Source of the DNA: Pilatotrama ljubarskyi
Lineage: Eukaryota > Basidiomycota > Agaricomycetes > Polyporales > Polyporaceae
Assembly: GCA_022385805.1 (NCBI GenBank)
Contig: MU277709.1
Location: forward strand, 196,640 to 260,639
Direction of reading: 5' to 3'
Length of the DNA: 64,000 nt
Shown: piece by piece, positions 1-11,706 of the stretch
Position numbering within the stretch: the stretch's first letter is position 1
Layout: each line of letters opens with the position of its first letter
Position numbers and translations under genes: made by a program
The notes under the pieces: model-generated
Databases searched by the model: none
Told to the model about the DNA's origin: nothing
The model's input: only the letters and a program-made list of their open reading frames with translations

Positions 1-212
1 CAGTTGTGAAGAGGGCACAGGTGATATGCGAGTGCGCACTGCTAGGAGTTGCTCAAGCTCCTTGATGAGCGTTTGGTGCTCGCAAGGGGTTCCGATGGGA
101 TGACTATGAGGACAGCTTACCAAAGTTCACTTGTACCAGGAGACGCGAAACGGGCGGGGAAGTGTCTGTACGGGATGCTATGCTGTAATCTACTAATGAC
201 ATTATGTAGAGT

Positions 213-2400
213 CTAGTCCTGCACGACGAGGAGGGACGCAAGTGTCGCTTCTGTTTCAACGACCTGCAAAGGAACGTGTCAGCGACCGTCGGATGCGCAA
301 GATTATGACAACTGACCTCCAATGCCTGCTGCACCTCCAAGCGCCGGCGCGCCGCATCCAGCCAGTCACTGAGCAACACCTTCGCAGGGCCCTTGAGCTG
401 ATTGAGCTCCCGCGCGGCGCTATCCAGATCCTTCTCGTTCAGGTAGTACTCCGCCCGCGCAAGCACGCTCAGTACATCATCACCCTCGACCAAGCCGTGT
501 CTCTGGAAGCGGAAACTCGAGAACAGGTTGGAAGCGAGGTACGAGAGAACGCCAGCGTTCTGGTCGGGGACCAGCGCGACGCTGGCAACACGGGGCGAGA
601 CCGAAGACGTGAACCACGTGGTGAGGTCCGCGAGAGGCTCAACACCAACATCAGGGACCTCAGACGCCTCGAGAGACTGGAGGGCAGTGGAGACAACCGG
701 GTCCTCGCGGGCGGCAGCGACACGGCGGAGAGCACGGAGCTCTTCGCGGAAAGGCTTCCGCTCGGGAGCATCGACAGCATGATGGACGGCGCGAAGGGCG
801 GACCAGAGAGCGTGCACACGGATGTTCTCGTCGAGATACGCGGAATTGTCTAGCGCGACACGTTCAAGGCGCTTGAGGTTCGTCGCGATCTCGTCGAGCT
901 TCGCGAGGCGGCCACCGCGCTCTTGCTCGACGCGCATCTTGATTTCGCGGATCCAGCGGCGCTGGAGCTCAATGCCCTGCGCGATTACCTCCGTTCGTAG
1001 CCTATCGAGTCACCGCTCAGATTATGCCAGCGTACCGTGGGGATGTACCTACCGCTCGTTGATGATCTCGCTCTGGGTCTGCAGCTCGCGGTCAAGCTTT
1101 TGGCGGTACTCCTGGATCAGCTTCGCGCGCTCCTGCTCGAAGAATTTCCTAAAGTTCTCCTCTTGGCTATCCAACTTGTCCTGCGCTTGCATCTCGAGCT
1201 CCATCAGAGACTGCATGCACTCGCGTGCTTGCTCGTCGAGCGATGCCTCGAGTTTTTTGCGCTCCGTCTCCCTGACCTCATCGATGCGGGTAGCCAGTTG
1301 CGTGAGGTCAACCTTCGCCGTGTCGAGAATGTCGCGTGCCTTGTCGGCGGCGGTTGGGTTCGTGTTGAGGTAGGAGGCGAGGTCGTCGATGACGGTGGCC
1401 AGCTGCGCAATGACCGGTTCGGAAGCGCTGAACTCGGCGACAGCAGGCGCAACCAGGGGTAGTGGGTCCGGTGCAGGAGCAGGCGCGGCAGGCTCAGATT
1501 TCACCGGTTCAGGCTTCGACTCGGGCACAGGCTTAGATTCGCGCTTGGGAGGGGCCGGGCGAGAGTAACCGGGGGGCGGCTCGAAGCCAACAGGCAGGGG
1601 AGCATCGTAGATGGTGGACGGCATTGTGCTCTCCTTCGCGTCGTTGTCGCGTGGGGGAGTCGCATCCGGAGGAGACCCCGCGGGCTGTTCTGGAGTAGTC
1701 GTTGCGTCAGGGAGGATGTCGATCGGCTTGCCCGCGAGCGCAGCCTCAGCCTTGCGGACGAGCTCCTCTACACCCTCAGAGAACTGCACGGACTGGTGCT
1801 TGGCGATGGTAGCAGCCTTGGCCCCCTTATCGTAGATGGTGGACTCGCTCTTCTCGACGGTGGTCTTGACGTTCTGAGAGATGGACTTCAGCCTGTCGCG
1901 CCCTTCCTGGACGGCGTGTGACGCGGACTCCTTCGTCTTCTCGTAGACCTCCTTCGCCTTGTCCGGGTTGAGCTTGGCCATGACCTGGTCGAAGAACTCT
2001 CGGGAGACGACTACCGCACGCTTGCCCGAGTTGACGACATCGTCGATGGTGAGCGTATCCCAGTCATGGTCCTCCGCGTACTGCAGGAAAGACGCGCCGA
2101 GCGGGACCTGTTCAACGAAGAACTCGCGGTACGGCGGGACCTTGAATGAGACGAACGCGCTCCCGACGTAAAACGTCGAGACACCGGCGACGGAGTAGAA
2201 AACGAGCCGTCTGACAACGCTTTTCTTTTTCTTGGGCGGCGCTGGGGTCGGTTCGGTCGCAAACCGCTGGCCGCTACTGTCAGACGCACGAGACACGGGT
2301 GCGGGAGGGAAAAGCAAATACTCACTCGGCGTACGACCCGAACCGTAGCCCTTCCCGAAGGTGCCCCGACCGCCCTCGAGACAGGCAGAGCACGTAACAT
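213..2400 (-). CDS. MIC60: MIC60/mitofilin, MICOS complex core subunit
   Basis: Inner-membrane MICOS subunit that forms cristae junctions. Exons (minus strand): 2400..2326, 2266..1053, 1001..317, 263..213, giving 674 aa with all phases consistent. The start gives an Arg-rich mitochondrial presequence of about 27 residues ending RRRFATE, then a basic stretch (KKKK) and one membrane segment at about residues 46-66, followed by VPPYREFF. A Pro/Ala/Lys-rich linker and a long coiled coil follow (around the 1053 junction, EIINERL). The C-terminal mitofilin domain ends LASLLVVQD. This order (presequence, single TM, coiled coil, mitofilin domain) is typical of fungal MIC60. The last intron is only 53 bp and leaves a 51-nt terminal exon. 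The gene is divergent from ATG22, with 296 bp between start codons. The identification is strong; the upstream in-frame Met on the unspliced strand was rejected because intron 2267-2325 restores a clean presequence. Confidence 0.93.
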
Positions 2401-2696
2401 GCGCGAGGATAGCGTACGGCGACCGAGAGATGGTCGGGAATGTGTGGAACGGCGAGCAGACGCACGTCGACGTCGTTCCTTCCCCCGGGGGAAATCGGGA
2501 TTTGTTCCTCAACATTTACAGGCACGCCTAATTGTGGCAATCAGGCCCTTATCCCGAGGGTTATCTGCCAAAACCCTTCAATACTTCTTATCTCCTGCCG
2601 CAATGGCACCCTCAAAAATGCCATGGAGCGGGCGGCTCGCGAATGCCGCAGGGACACTCCGGCGTCGCTACGGGGGCGCGCAGGTTGTCCAGAGCG

Positions 2697-5163
2697 ATGT
2701 CCGAGAAGGAAAAAGACGCAGCGGACGTCGAGCTCACCGTGACCTCGGATCGTACCGAGCTCGCAGACTCGGGAGCCCGCCCGTGGTCGACGACGCGGCT
2801 TGAGCTCTGGGCTTTTTACGTCTATTACATCGTAAGTGCAACCGCCCAGAGATCTTCAGAGAATGATCATACTGATCGGTGGGTTTGCAGGGGAATAATG
2901 GGCTTTCGGGCTTCAATTTCGGGCCTTCCCAGTTCCAGAACCTGCTGTTCCTAGCAGGGTACGATCCCAGTCACCCTCCGTTCACCGCCCCTTGCGGGGC
3001 GGACACGGATTGCGTGCTGCCATATCTTGGCAAAGTGCGCGATGGTGGGTGCACTAGCCATGGGGAGTTCGTAACATCTGCTCATGCGGCTCCGCCCGTC
3101 CAGTGAACTCGATCGTGCTGCTCACGAATGGCATCAGCTTTGCGCTGCAAGCTGCGGTCTTGCTTATGATAGGTGCATGGGCGGACTATGGCCGGTGGAG
3201 GTGAGTCCGCTCTATGGACGTGCAACGATGCACCAACGAGGGTGGGACCCGACGCCATGTTCATAGACCGAACATCACGATATTCTTCACAGTCATGGCC
3301 GTTGCGGTTTCGTTTGCGTGGCTTGGGGTCGAAGACCCCTCCAAGTGGCAGGCCGGCGTCGCGCTGTACATCCTTGGCTGTGCGTGCCATACGCAAGATA
3401 CTAAATGTCCTGACGTGCTGACGTCCCACTCCTCCAGTGATCACGTACCAGGTCGGCCTGCACAGTTCTGCTACTGCCGCTGAGAAATGTCTTAACATGA
3501 CTGCAGTGCGCTCTGACTTTCTGGACGGCAGCCTTCCCTGGCCTCGCTCGGGACCTGCCAAACGTGCGAAATTCCGCGGTAAAGGTTGTTTCCGGCGAGA
3601 AAACGTATAATCCTCCCCATAAACCTTCCGGGCGTTGAGAAACTGACATCCGCGTCAGGCTAACCGAGCATGCGGATTACGAGTCTCTGGAGAGGAACCG
3701 CATATCAAACGTCTCCTTCGCAGTTTGCTCCGCCGGCGAGATTGTCATCCTCGCCGTCATGGTCGGCATCCTCAAGGGTCTCCAGTCGGACGCGAGCACG
3801 GAGAACAACACCAAAGCGTTCAGCGTGCTAATCGCTTTCTCAGGAGGAGTCTGGTGTATGTTGCTTCTACCATGGAGACGCTCCCCTGCTCATCAGAGTC
3901 CGTTTGACGCAGTGCTGTGCGCGCTGCCATGGTTCTTTCTGGAGAAGCGTCGCCAAGGGCTCGCGCTCCCGCCCGGGTCGTCGATGCTCACGATCGGATT
4001 CAAGCAGACGGTCGTGGCGTTTCGCGAATGTCTGAGGCTCAAGCAGACCTTCTTGTATCTGATCTTCTACTTCCTCATGTTCGTTGTACCTCTGTATTTT
4101 GCTTGAGGTCTCTGTCCGCTGACGAGATACGCAGGGGTGACGTCCTCAACACCACAGTGTACGTCCACAGGAGAACACGCGAGGTGATGTATTGACAGCA
4201 GTAACAGGACTGTGATCGGGACGCTGCAGAACAGGTACGTTAGGCTGTAGAGTGTGATTGGAACATCGACTGACCTTGCTTCCCAGCGTCGTCTCCTACT
4301 CGACTCTCCAGTTGACCTTGCTCCTGATAGTGGGCATCGTTGCGCAAGGAGCAGGCATCTAGTACGTCTTCAGCATACCTTGACGCTCCTCGCCTCTCAC
4401 ACTGATATCTCCAAGTCTGTTCTGGCTCGTCCAGAAGCGCTTCAAAATTTCTACGAAGACGGCAAGTTCCTCCACAGCGTGTGGTGCAGCATGGCTAACA
4501 GACCTACAGATGCTCTGCTTCAACGTGTTCTGGATCCTCGTCTTGACCATCTGGGGCCTCATCGGCATCCACACAGACAAGTTCGGCTTCAAGCACGTCT
4601 GGGAGATCTGGTGCGTCCCCTCCCCCTTATTTTCTCCTTTGCAAGGCAGTCCTGACGCTTGACTTCGCACAGGCTGTACCAGGCATACTACGGTCTCATG
4701 GTCTGCCCGTGGTACGCATACAGCCAGACCATGATCAGCGAGGTCTCGCCCCTCCCGCAGATGTACGTCTTCCTCGCTCACCCCACTCACAGACCACCCA
4801 CAAACCGCGACTCGGTGGCTGACTGCGCACCCTCCGCACTGGCTAGGTTCCTGTTCTTCGCGCTCTTCTCCGTCATCGGGAAGACGTCCGCGTTCATCGG
4901 GCCCCTGGTGTCCTCCGCGATCATCACCGCGTCCGGCAACAACGACAACTACCCATTCGTGTTCCTCTTCACGCTGTACGTCCCCCTTTCCCTTCGCGCT
5001 TGCTCGGCGTCGTTCGGCCTATCTGACCTCATCTACTCGGGGACACAGGGGCGCGCTAAGCACGGTGTTCCTTTACTTGGTGGACGTCGAGAAGAGCAGG
5101 AAGGAGTGCGAGGAGTTCGTACAGGCCGAGGCGAAGCGCGAGGCGTTCGCGGACGCGGCGTGA
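2697..5163 (+). CDS. ATG22: Atg22-like vacuolar amino-acid effluxer (MFS-related)
   Basis: Multi-spanning vacuolar membrane protein expected to export amino acids released by autophagic breakdown. Sixteen exons: 2697..2831, 2891..3044, 3104..3200, 3267..3379, 3438..3451, 3507..3604, 3659..3855, 3913..4093, 4135..4158, 4208..4234, 4287..4361, 4416..4461, 4510..4610, 4673..4762, 4847..4975, 5049..5163; total 531 aa. Family hallmarks are GNNGLSGFNFGPSQFQNLL near the N-terminus, VNSIVLLTNGISFALQ in an early helix, the central GDVLNTTV, and CPWYAYSQTMISEVSP followed by FLFFALFSVIGKTSAFIGP. Exon 5 is 14 nt. Intron 4462-4509 starts with GC (GC-AG), forced by the reading frame. The junction at 4094-4134 (41 bp) is the least certain. 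It shares its upstream region with MIC60. Confidence 0.9.
4462..4509 (+). other. GC-AG intron in ATG22
   Basis: The exon ends AAGACG and the intron begins gcaagt, ending cctacag. Phase and the family motif on both sides (FKISTKT / MLCFNVFW) leave no usable GT donor here. GC donors normally keep a strong consensus elsewhere, as this one does. Confidence 0.8.
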
Positions 5164-7159
5164 AGCGTTCTATGACGGCACCACAGCCCCTTTCACGGCA
5201 TAGAATCTGGAGGAATATCTATAGAAGGGTTCGGATACCCACCTTAGCCGCAAGTCTGCGGTGGTGCGCCTGAAATCAACGTCAAGACCCTACCCTCTGC
5301 CCACCGGCTCGCTCGAAGCAGGCTGGAAGTGACGACCTGCGCATGCGTCCGAGCGGGAGGTGTGAAAGCGACGCGTCGAAGGGTGCATATTCTCCGCAGC
5401 CGTGCGTATCGATCGCGGCGAGCAATGCTTTCTGCTCAGAGTTTGGGTCGTCTGGACTCGGACCTGGACGCGAAGCTCCCTACGAACCGCCGTACGTGAG
5501 TGTTCTATTTGCGTCATCTTGGGCGTGGGCTGCGTCAGCAAAGCCCCCTTCTGCCCCCTATGCGCCTTCACGTCCGCAGGTGCATGCGGGTGAGCGAGGA
5601 TGACTCCGCCGATCGCGCCTTACCGTCAGCTCGTAGCTCAACGCGTTTTGAAGGGGGAGTCATGATCAGCGCTCTTCGTCATGGCTCTGAACCAGACGCA
5701 GTTTCAGCCATTCTGCGACGCGGATGGCGCAGCGCCAAACGCACCTATTAAGCAGCGACTGGCGCGTTGATCCCGACTCCAGACTGGCCGATCGTGGCTC
5801 TGGTATGTAGCGATGACGACGTACCTACATACCGTATTACTGTACAGGCAACGGGCAGTGCAACGAGGTTCGCGTTCAGCCCCAGACATCAGGAGTTTTT
5901 CGGACAGGTCGCGCACGCTAGGCTCTCACAGGGCAGGGTCCGTGGGACGCTTCTCCGGGGAGGCAGCGTTCGTCCTCGGGACCCGGGACGCGCATGGCAG
6001 CCTGGGGCAAAGGCATGGAAGGCCGAGGTCGGCGCCCCAACTCGGAGAAGGGACCTCAGCACCTGCTGAAGGAGGCTACCAAACGCCGTTCGCAGAAGTG
6101 TCGAGAGATTTGGTGGCCGTACTTATGACCACGCCGTCCGGCAGGGACCGTACACACTGTGACTGTAACGCAGAAGAGAGAGGGCAAGTCAAGTTGATTC
6201 CGGCGACTTCGCAGCGGTGCCGCGCGCTAGAAGCGACGACGAAGGCGTGCATGCCGGGCGAGACAATGTCGCCAAGCCGGGGCGCAGTCGAGAGGGACAG
6301 GCTTCCGCGACTGAATGCGAGAACGCGTCCGGCGGGGCATGTGAGCAGAGTGCGAGGCAGAGTTACCACGCTGAGGGTGCTTATCTGGGCGCATCGTACG
6401 AGGAGAGCCACGGCGCCGGGAGTGCACACGGGCGAGGATGGGAGGAAGTTGTGGTAAGCGAACGGGGACGAGGAGCGATGGGTGTGGCTGGAGAGGTCGA
6501 GGACGGCCGGGACGCGTGCCTCGCGTCGGTCGCCGCTGCAACGCGACGGGAACGCGTCGTTCGCTGAGTACGCGGACCCGGTGCTCGGAGTAAGCAGCAG
6601 CCTATAGCTCAGTAAGCTCGCGATCGGGCGCGAAACCGAGTACAGTCTGAGGAGATGACGGCAGTCGATCAGCGAGGACGTCACGCGATGCGCACTTGCA
6701 GAGACGCGTCGACAAAGGGGTTAGACTCGTCCAGATCCAGAACCAACTCAGATCCTTCCTCTGCCCATGTGATACGACTCCCTCCCCCGCAGAAAATCCG
6801 CAGAGGAGAAGCGGACTGACTTGTTCTTCCGCTGGGGCGACGCTGCGATCTTGTGAAGACGAGCATCAGCCACAGAACGGCCAGAAATGGCGTCGTATAT
6901 ATGATGGGGACGGTGGTGCAGATGCAGCGGACAACGCCGAGTCACCTTGGAGTTTGGGGGCATCCACTCAGGGTCCGTCAGATCGGAGTTTGTACGCCCT
7001 CTCCTCACGCCAATATAAGCCCTCGCTCGCTGCGCCGCCCGGCCCCTTCTCCTACCCTTTCGCTCGCTTTCCGTTCGCACTCCCACTCTCGCTCGTCCAG
7101 TCCATCAATCAGCTAGTCAGTCGTCAGTCAGTGTCGTAGAGAATACAATCCACTTTGCC
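5164..7159. other. Intergenic region, about 2.0 kb
   Basis: No reading frame here has recognisable motifs or a splice-consistent gene structure. The part nearest 7160 is pyrimidine-rich with a TATA-like atataag near 7013, fitting a promoter and 5' UTR for the gene starting at 7160. Confidence 0.6.
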
Positions 7160-7945
7160 ATGTCCTCCAACGAGAACAACGTCCCGCACTCCCTCCCCAT
7201 CCCCATCGGCTCCCGCCGTCGCTCGGGCTCAATGTCCGACAGTTCGTCTTCAGACTCTGGTTCAGTTTCTCCCGCATCGCCTGTCCAAACCCCCGCATCA
7301 GGCACTCTACCCCGCATCGCGCCTATCACTCCTTCTACCTCCCCTATTCTCTCCTACTTCCTCAGCCAGTCGCCCAAGTCCCCTCCCTCGGCGACCTTCC
7401 CCTTCCGCAGGGGAATGGCTCCTCCCGTCTACGAAGGTGTGTATCGTCTCACACCCACCATAAGAACCTAGATTCATCAATATCCACAGACGAGGAGGCT
7501 TTCGAGGCAGAAAAGCCTGCTTCACGGCACGCCCGCAGTGCCAGTACCGCCTGGCCCACGACTGACCGCTTCAACGCCCCCGCAGTCGCCCCCGTGCCCA
7601 GCAACCAGCAGGACCGCGCTGCCGGACTCCTCCGCCGCCTCTCCCTTGGCGGCAACATGGCTAGGGTACGCCTCATTGCCATCTCTGTACGCAATGAGCA
7701 TGTCTGAACAGCGGTCCTGCGCCCTACAGCCTCAGGTTCCGGCGGTCAAGCAGACGAACGGGTCGACCCGCTCGCCGCGCGCGACCACCCCACCCGGCAT
7801 GGCGTCCAACGCGTCCGGTGCGCCCGCCAGTCCCACTCGTAAGGCACGGAGAGCGAACACCATGGCCGCGGGCACGCCACGGCCCCGTGCACCTTCCCCG
7901 ATGGGCGAGCGCATTCTCAAGGGGCACTTCGACGGCTTCAACTAA
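7160..7945 (+). CDS. Ser/Pro-rich basidiomycete hypothetical protein
   Basis: Function not recognised. Three exons, 7160..7436, 7490..7665 and 7712..7945, give 228 aa in consistent phase. The N-terminal half is Ser/Pro-rich and apparently disordered. A basic phosphosite-like motif RRLSLGG lies at about residues 142-148, resembling an AGC-kinase or 14-3-3 site. Further Ser/Pro and Arg-Arg-Ala-Asn-Thr elements precede a conserved-looking C-terminus, PSPMGERILKGHFDGFN. Composition and the short C-terminal motif suggest a phosphoregulated adaptor, but that is inference. The start was chosen because a tidy Kozak-like context (GCCATGTCC) follows a pyrimidine-rich leader. Confidence 0.75.
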
Positions 7946-10900
7946 TCCGTCATCGGCGCCGCCGCGTAAGAGCACAACGAGCCCGGCCCCTCCTCCGTTC
8001 TTGCATTTGCCGTCGTCACCCCATCATCCGCCTCGTCAGCTCTGATTCTGCGTGCTATCATCCGGTGCTCATCCCCTCCCTGCGCTGTACCATATCCCCA
8101 GCACCGCGTCCGAAAACCCGCAGGCTCTGTTGTAATGTGCTATGTGCTGTGTCCGGCCGGCGCTTCCCGCATCCGCTTCTACTACGGCATGTGCGGGAGC
8201 GCCGCTAGAAAGCCTAATCACCCGTCTCCTCCGTTATCCGCATCGCCTACCACGACTCGAGCGGCTTTCCCGTGCGGCGGCGTCTGGAGGAAGCGTTCCC
8301 GTCGCGCGCGGAGGGACGTCGACGTCGATGGACGGCGCGGAAGTTTCCTCTCTCGCGTCGAATGGCGATCGGGTCTTTCCCGTTACGGCGGCGGTGGCGG
8401 TGGTCACGCTGGTGTGGAGGCTCGGCTGACCTCCCGCCCTGTCGTCGGGGAATGGAACACTTCCTTGCGTCGTGTTTCTGCTTGGCGTCCTCGAGTCGGA
8501 GCATTTTGTCTCTTGTGTACGCTTTTCTCGTCGGGTTTTGCGCGCGTGCGTGTACAAGGTGTAGTCTCCCGTCCGTCCATCCTCATTGTCTGTCTCTCGG
8601 CTCGTCCCCTTGTTTGCATACAAGCCTTGCTTCCGTCCTCGCCTTTCGTTCCCTCTCTCAGTCATCGGCATTGGTTGCGCGTGGATCACCGTGTACTGCT
8701 ATTTATCACCTTCGTTCTTTATTCTCATCAAGCTCCCCGTTGGTCGCTCCTGTGCCAGTATAAGCAGTGGGTAGTGTACGGGTCGCCTGGAGTGTACTGT
8801 AGGCTAGCTAGTGTCCGGCCGTCTCCGAGCCTTGCCAGGTTCCGAGTACAAAATACCATCCGCCGTCTGTCCTCACCCTCGAGCTCCTCGACCGAGCATG
8901 CGCACCGTCGACGTCAATAATCTGATGTACATAACCCGCCGGCGGCGACGGAGGCGGATGTTGCGCGCACGTTTCGTCATGCTGTACACGGTACATATAT
9001 ACTGTGGACAAGGTTTGCTGGCGTGGGCTCCAGCGCGGTAGCCCCTATATCTCGTATCTCACCTGCAGCATCTGCCAGCTGGTCTTCGGGACGAAGATTC
9101 GCGTACGAGATCGCGGAGCTGGCCTGGGCAGCTGGACGTTGCGTAGAACTAGCGAAGAACGAGTCTAGCTTGATCATGGTGTAGCTAAGCTAGTAGTGAA
9201 CCGATACAGTAGGCTTGCTCGTGGCCGGTGCGCCTGAAGGACACTGTACATGCGCGCGCCGCCGTCGATTCGATCGCTCGGAAGGCTTCAGAGGCCTTCG
9301 GTGGCCTTCGATGCTAATTGGCGCAGGACCTGAGTGTGCATACTATAGCCGACCCGGATTTGGCATGGACGACGGTCGACGCGTTGACCCGGATCTTGGA
9401 TGACCGGGTGCAGGACGTTTACTACCAACAGAGGCCCTTCAAAGACGTTCGGGATGACATTTGTATCGTCCAATCTACTTCTCTGAAAAGGAACGGTGCT
9501 TGTAGCATGACGTGTTGCTGAGATAATTGAATACTTAAGAATATGTCGAAGTGGGCTGCGAGACCTCCCCGGACCCCTTCTTGTCGCGATGGAAGCAGTA
9601 TCGTCACCTGCACTCTTTTTCATTTCATTATAGCATGTTCCCTCAAGGTCAAACAAGACTCCTCGTGTTTTTCCTCTGCGGTTCCGCGGTGTAACAGAGG
9701 CTGCAGGAGCGATGAAATAGGTCCTCAGGATGGCCTAAGCCCCCATCCCATATCCGGGTCCCGATACCAGAACCCAGTAAAGGATGTTTTCTCTCCCTAT
9801 AATTCAAATGGAGGCATGTGTATTCCTAGGTGGCACGCACGTCTATGAGGGTGCGGAGGGATTAGATTGAGGTAGAAGAAAACCCGAGTCTTATTTCCAA
9901 GAGTCGTCCCAAATTCGGGTTACGCATAGCCGTCTGGGCAGACCTGGACACGTACTGAGATAAACCACGGCGTTGGTTTGATGAGCAATCGACTCGGAAT
10001 CGGTGTAGGTAGGGCCGACCCCGCACGTGTCTTCCGCGCGACGTGGTTTGATCCATCTTTCAGCCCTTACTACGAGTAGTGAGATGCGAGACCTGGAACA
10101 TGACGACCTTGGCGTCTGGAAATCATACGTGCATCCAGCTGCAGCGGGTGGACGGTTCACCAGGACGCCGGCCGCTGTGTGGACACTCGCAGGAAACCGG
10201 CTGGCAATAGAGCTGTTTTGCTCGCCCCCAAATTCCTTGGGTGGAGCGTCCTAGGCCAATCATATCGCTGGATTTTTGGGCGCCTTACCATTCAAGAAAG
10301 TTTCCCTGGCCAGCAAAACAGCTCTAATACGTACAACAAAACTTGCGGAACCCTGGGATTGCCTCCGTCGTCGGCGGTACGGCGATACACCACGGTGTAG
10401 ACGGCTGAAACTCTAAAACGGAGCAGTGGACACACCGTGACACCTGACGGGCTGGGAGGAGCGACTGACGTCGTGAGCGGTCGGACGTCTCCAAGGCACT
10501 CACACGTTTGGTGAAGTAGCCCGTACGAAGGTACAAAGGCGCCGAGGAGCTCGAGGCGGTGGGAAGAGCAGGAGGAGTGCACTATCTCGTGAGACAGACG
10601 GGGGAGAGTGATGCCGCTGAGTGGGGTGAATCAACATGCGCAGCTGTGGCCGTCTCTTCGCGAGGTCGTTTAGAAAGGCAGGTTTCCATGTGAGGCACTC
10701 TGTTGTTGCGGGATATGCCCTATGACCTGGGACAAGCGTGGATCAGCGTTCATGATGCAGGAGCGAGAAGATGTCTGTCCCGGTCGGATTCCTCGAAGTC
10801 CGGAGTTGAAGACGCAGCGTCACAAGTCCCCGAAGCGTCAGATGCTTTCAATTATGACATATTTGTAACTGACCGGAGGCCCATACGGTCGCAGGGACCG

Positions 10901-11706
10901 ACTGAACGGTAGAGATTGGGAGACAATGTGGGAGGCGCGCTGCCCAACCATGCGCCGAGAAAGGCAGGTCTGCAAGTTCGTTCGGTTGAAATGCTGTCGC
11001 GGCTACTTAGGGTGCCAGTGAGTCTCACGTATAAGTACCCTTGCTGGGCTTTCCGCCCAGACGGGTGCGATGTCGAGTGCACCAGCAAGACCTCCTGGTG
11101 CCCAAGTCCTGACCACACTGCGTCGAATCATGACGGGCTGTCGTGGCTGTGTGCATTCACCCGCATATTGTCTGTTGTCGTTGGATGGAGCCTGACTCGA
11201 ATGGAGCTCAACCTACACCCTCCCCATAGAGGTGTGTCATGAAGCGCAGTGTAGAGGCTGTAGGACCCTGAGGCTTGCAGCTTGAGCATTCCTATGGACG
11301 TGTGGCAGGCATGACTTCAAGTTGCAGGCGGCTACCGTCGTAGGCGCTTGAAGAGAGGGAGTATTACACGTCATCAGGCCATAAGCCTAGAAGTTAAGTT
11401 AGTAATCAGTTTTGATAAAACTATTGAAACTCCGAAATGAGCTTCAACCAGCGGTGGTCGAGCAGTGTGATCGCAACAGTTGACTTGTTCATCGACACTT
11501 CAGACACCTCCGCCATCGTTTCACTCATACGCTAGCTCGTCCCACTTACCATTGCTCTCGCCGGCGAGGGCGACCAGCCTTGTTACCACATTTTGCGCGT
11601 GCCCCAAGAGAAGTAGCCATTTCAGACGCCAATGTACGCCATAATCGACGCGCCATCTGAGCATCGCGATCGTTGACTTCACTTCCCGTCGTTCTCCCTT
11701 TGCTAG
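7946..11706. other. Intergenic region, about 3.8 kb
   Basis: No gene could be supported on either strand. Long frames near 8135-8920 lack family motifs and look compositional. A short inverted repeat lies at 10208-10326. The right end probably holds the missing first exon and promoter of the gene at 11707: an ATG at 11437 with a 250-nt intron would join in phase, but the donor is weak. Confidence 0.5.
10206..10327. repeat. Inverted repeat (about 15-bp arms, MITE-like)
   Basis: tagagctgttttgct at about 10208-10222 is matched in inverted orientation by agcaaaacagctcta at about 10312-10326, with about 90 bp between the arms. The inner flanks (cgcccccaaattcc versus ggatttttgggcg) are also partly complementary. 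The size fits a tiny non-autonomous DNA element or a large hairpin. No clear target-site duplication was seen. Confidence 0.5.

Noticed and set aside
8135..8920. 261-codon plus-strand frame
   Set aside because: Compositional (Arg/Ser-rich), no motif, and no splice partners; lies in the 3' flank of the gene at 7160.
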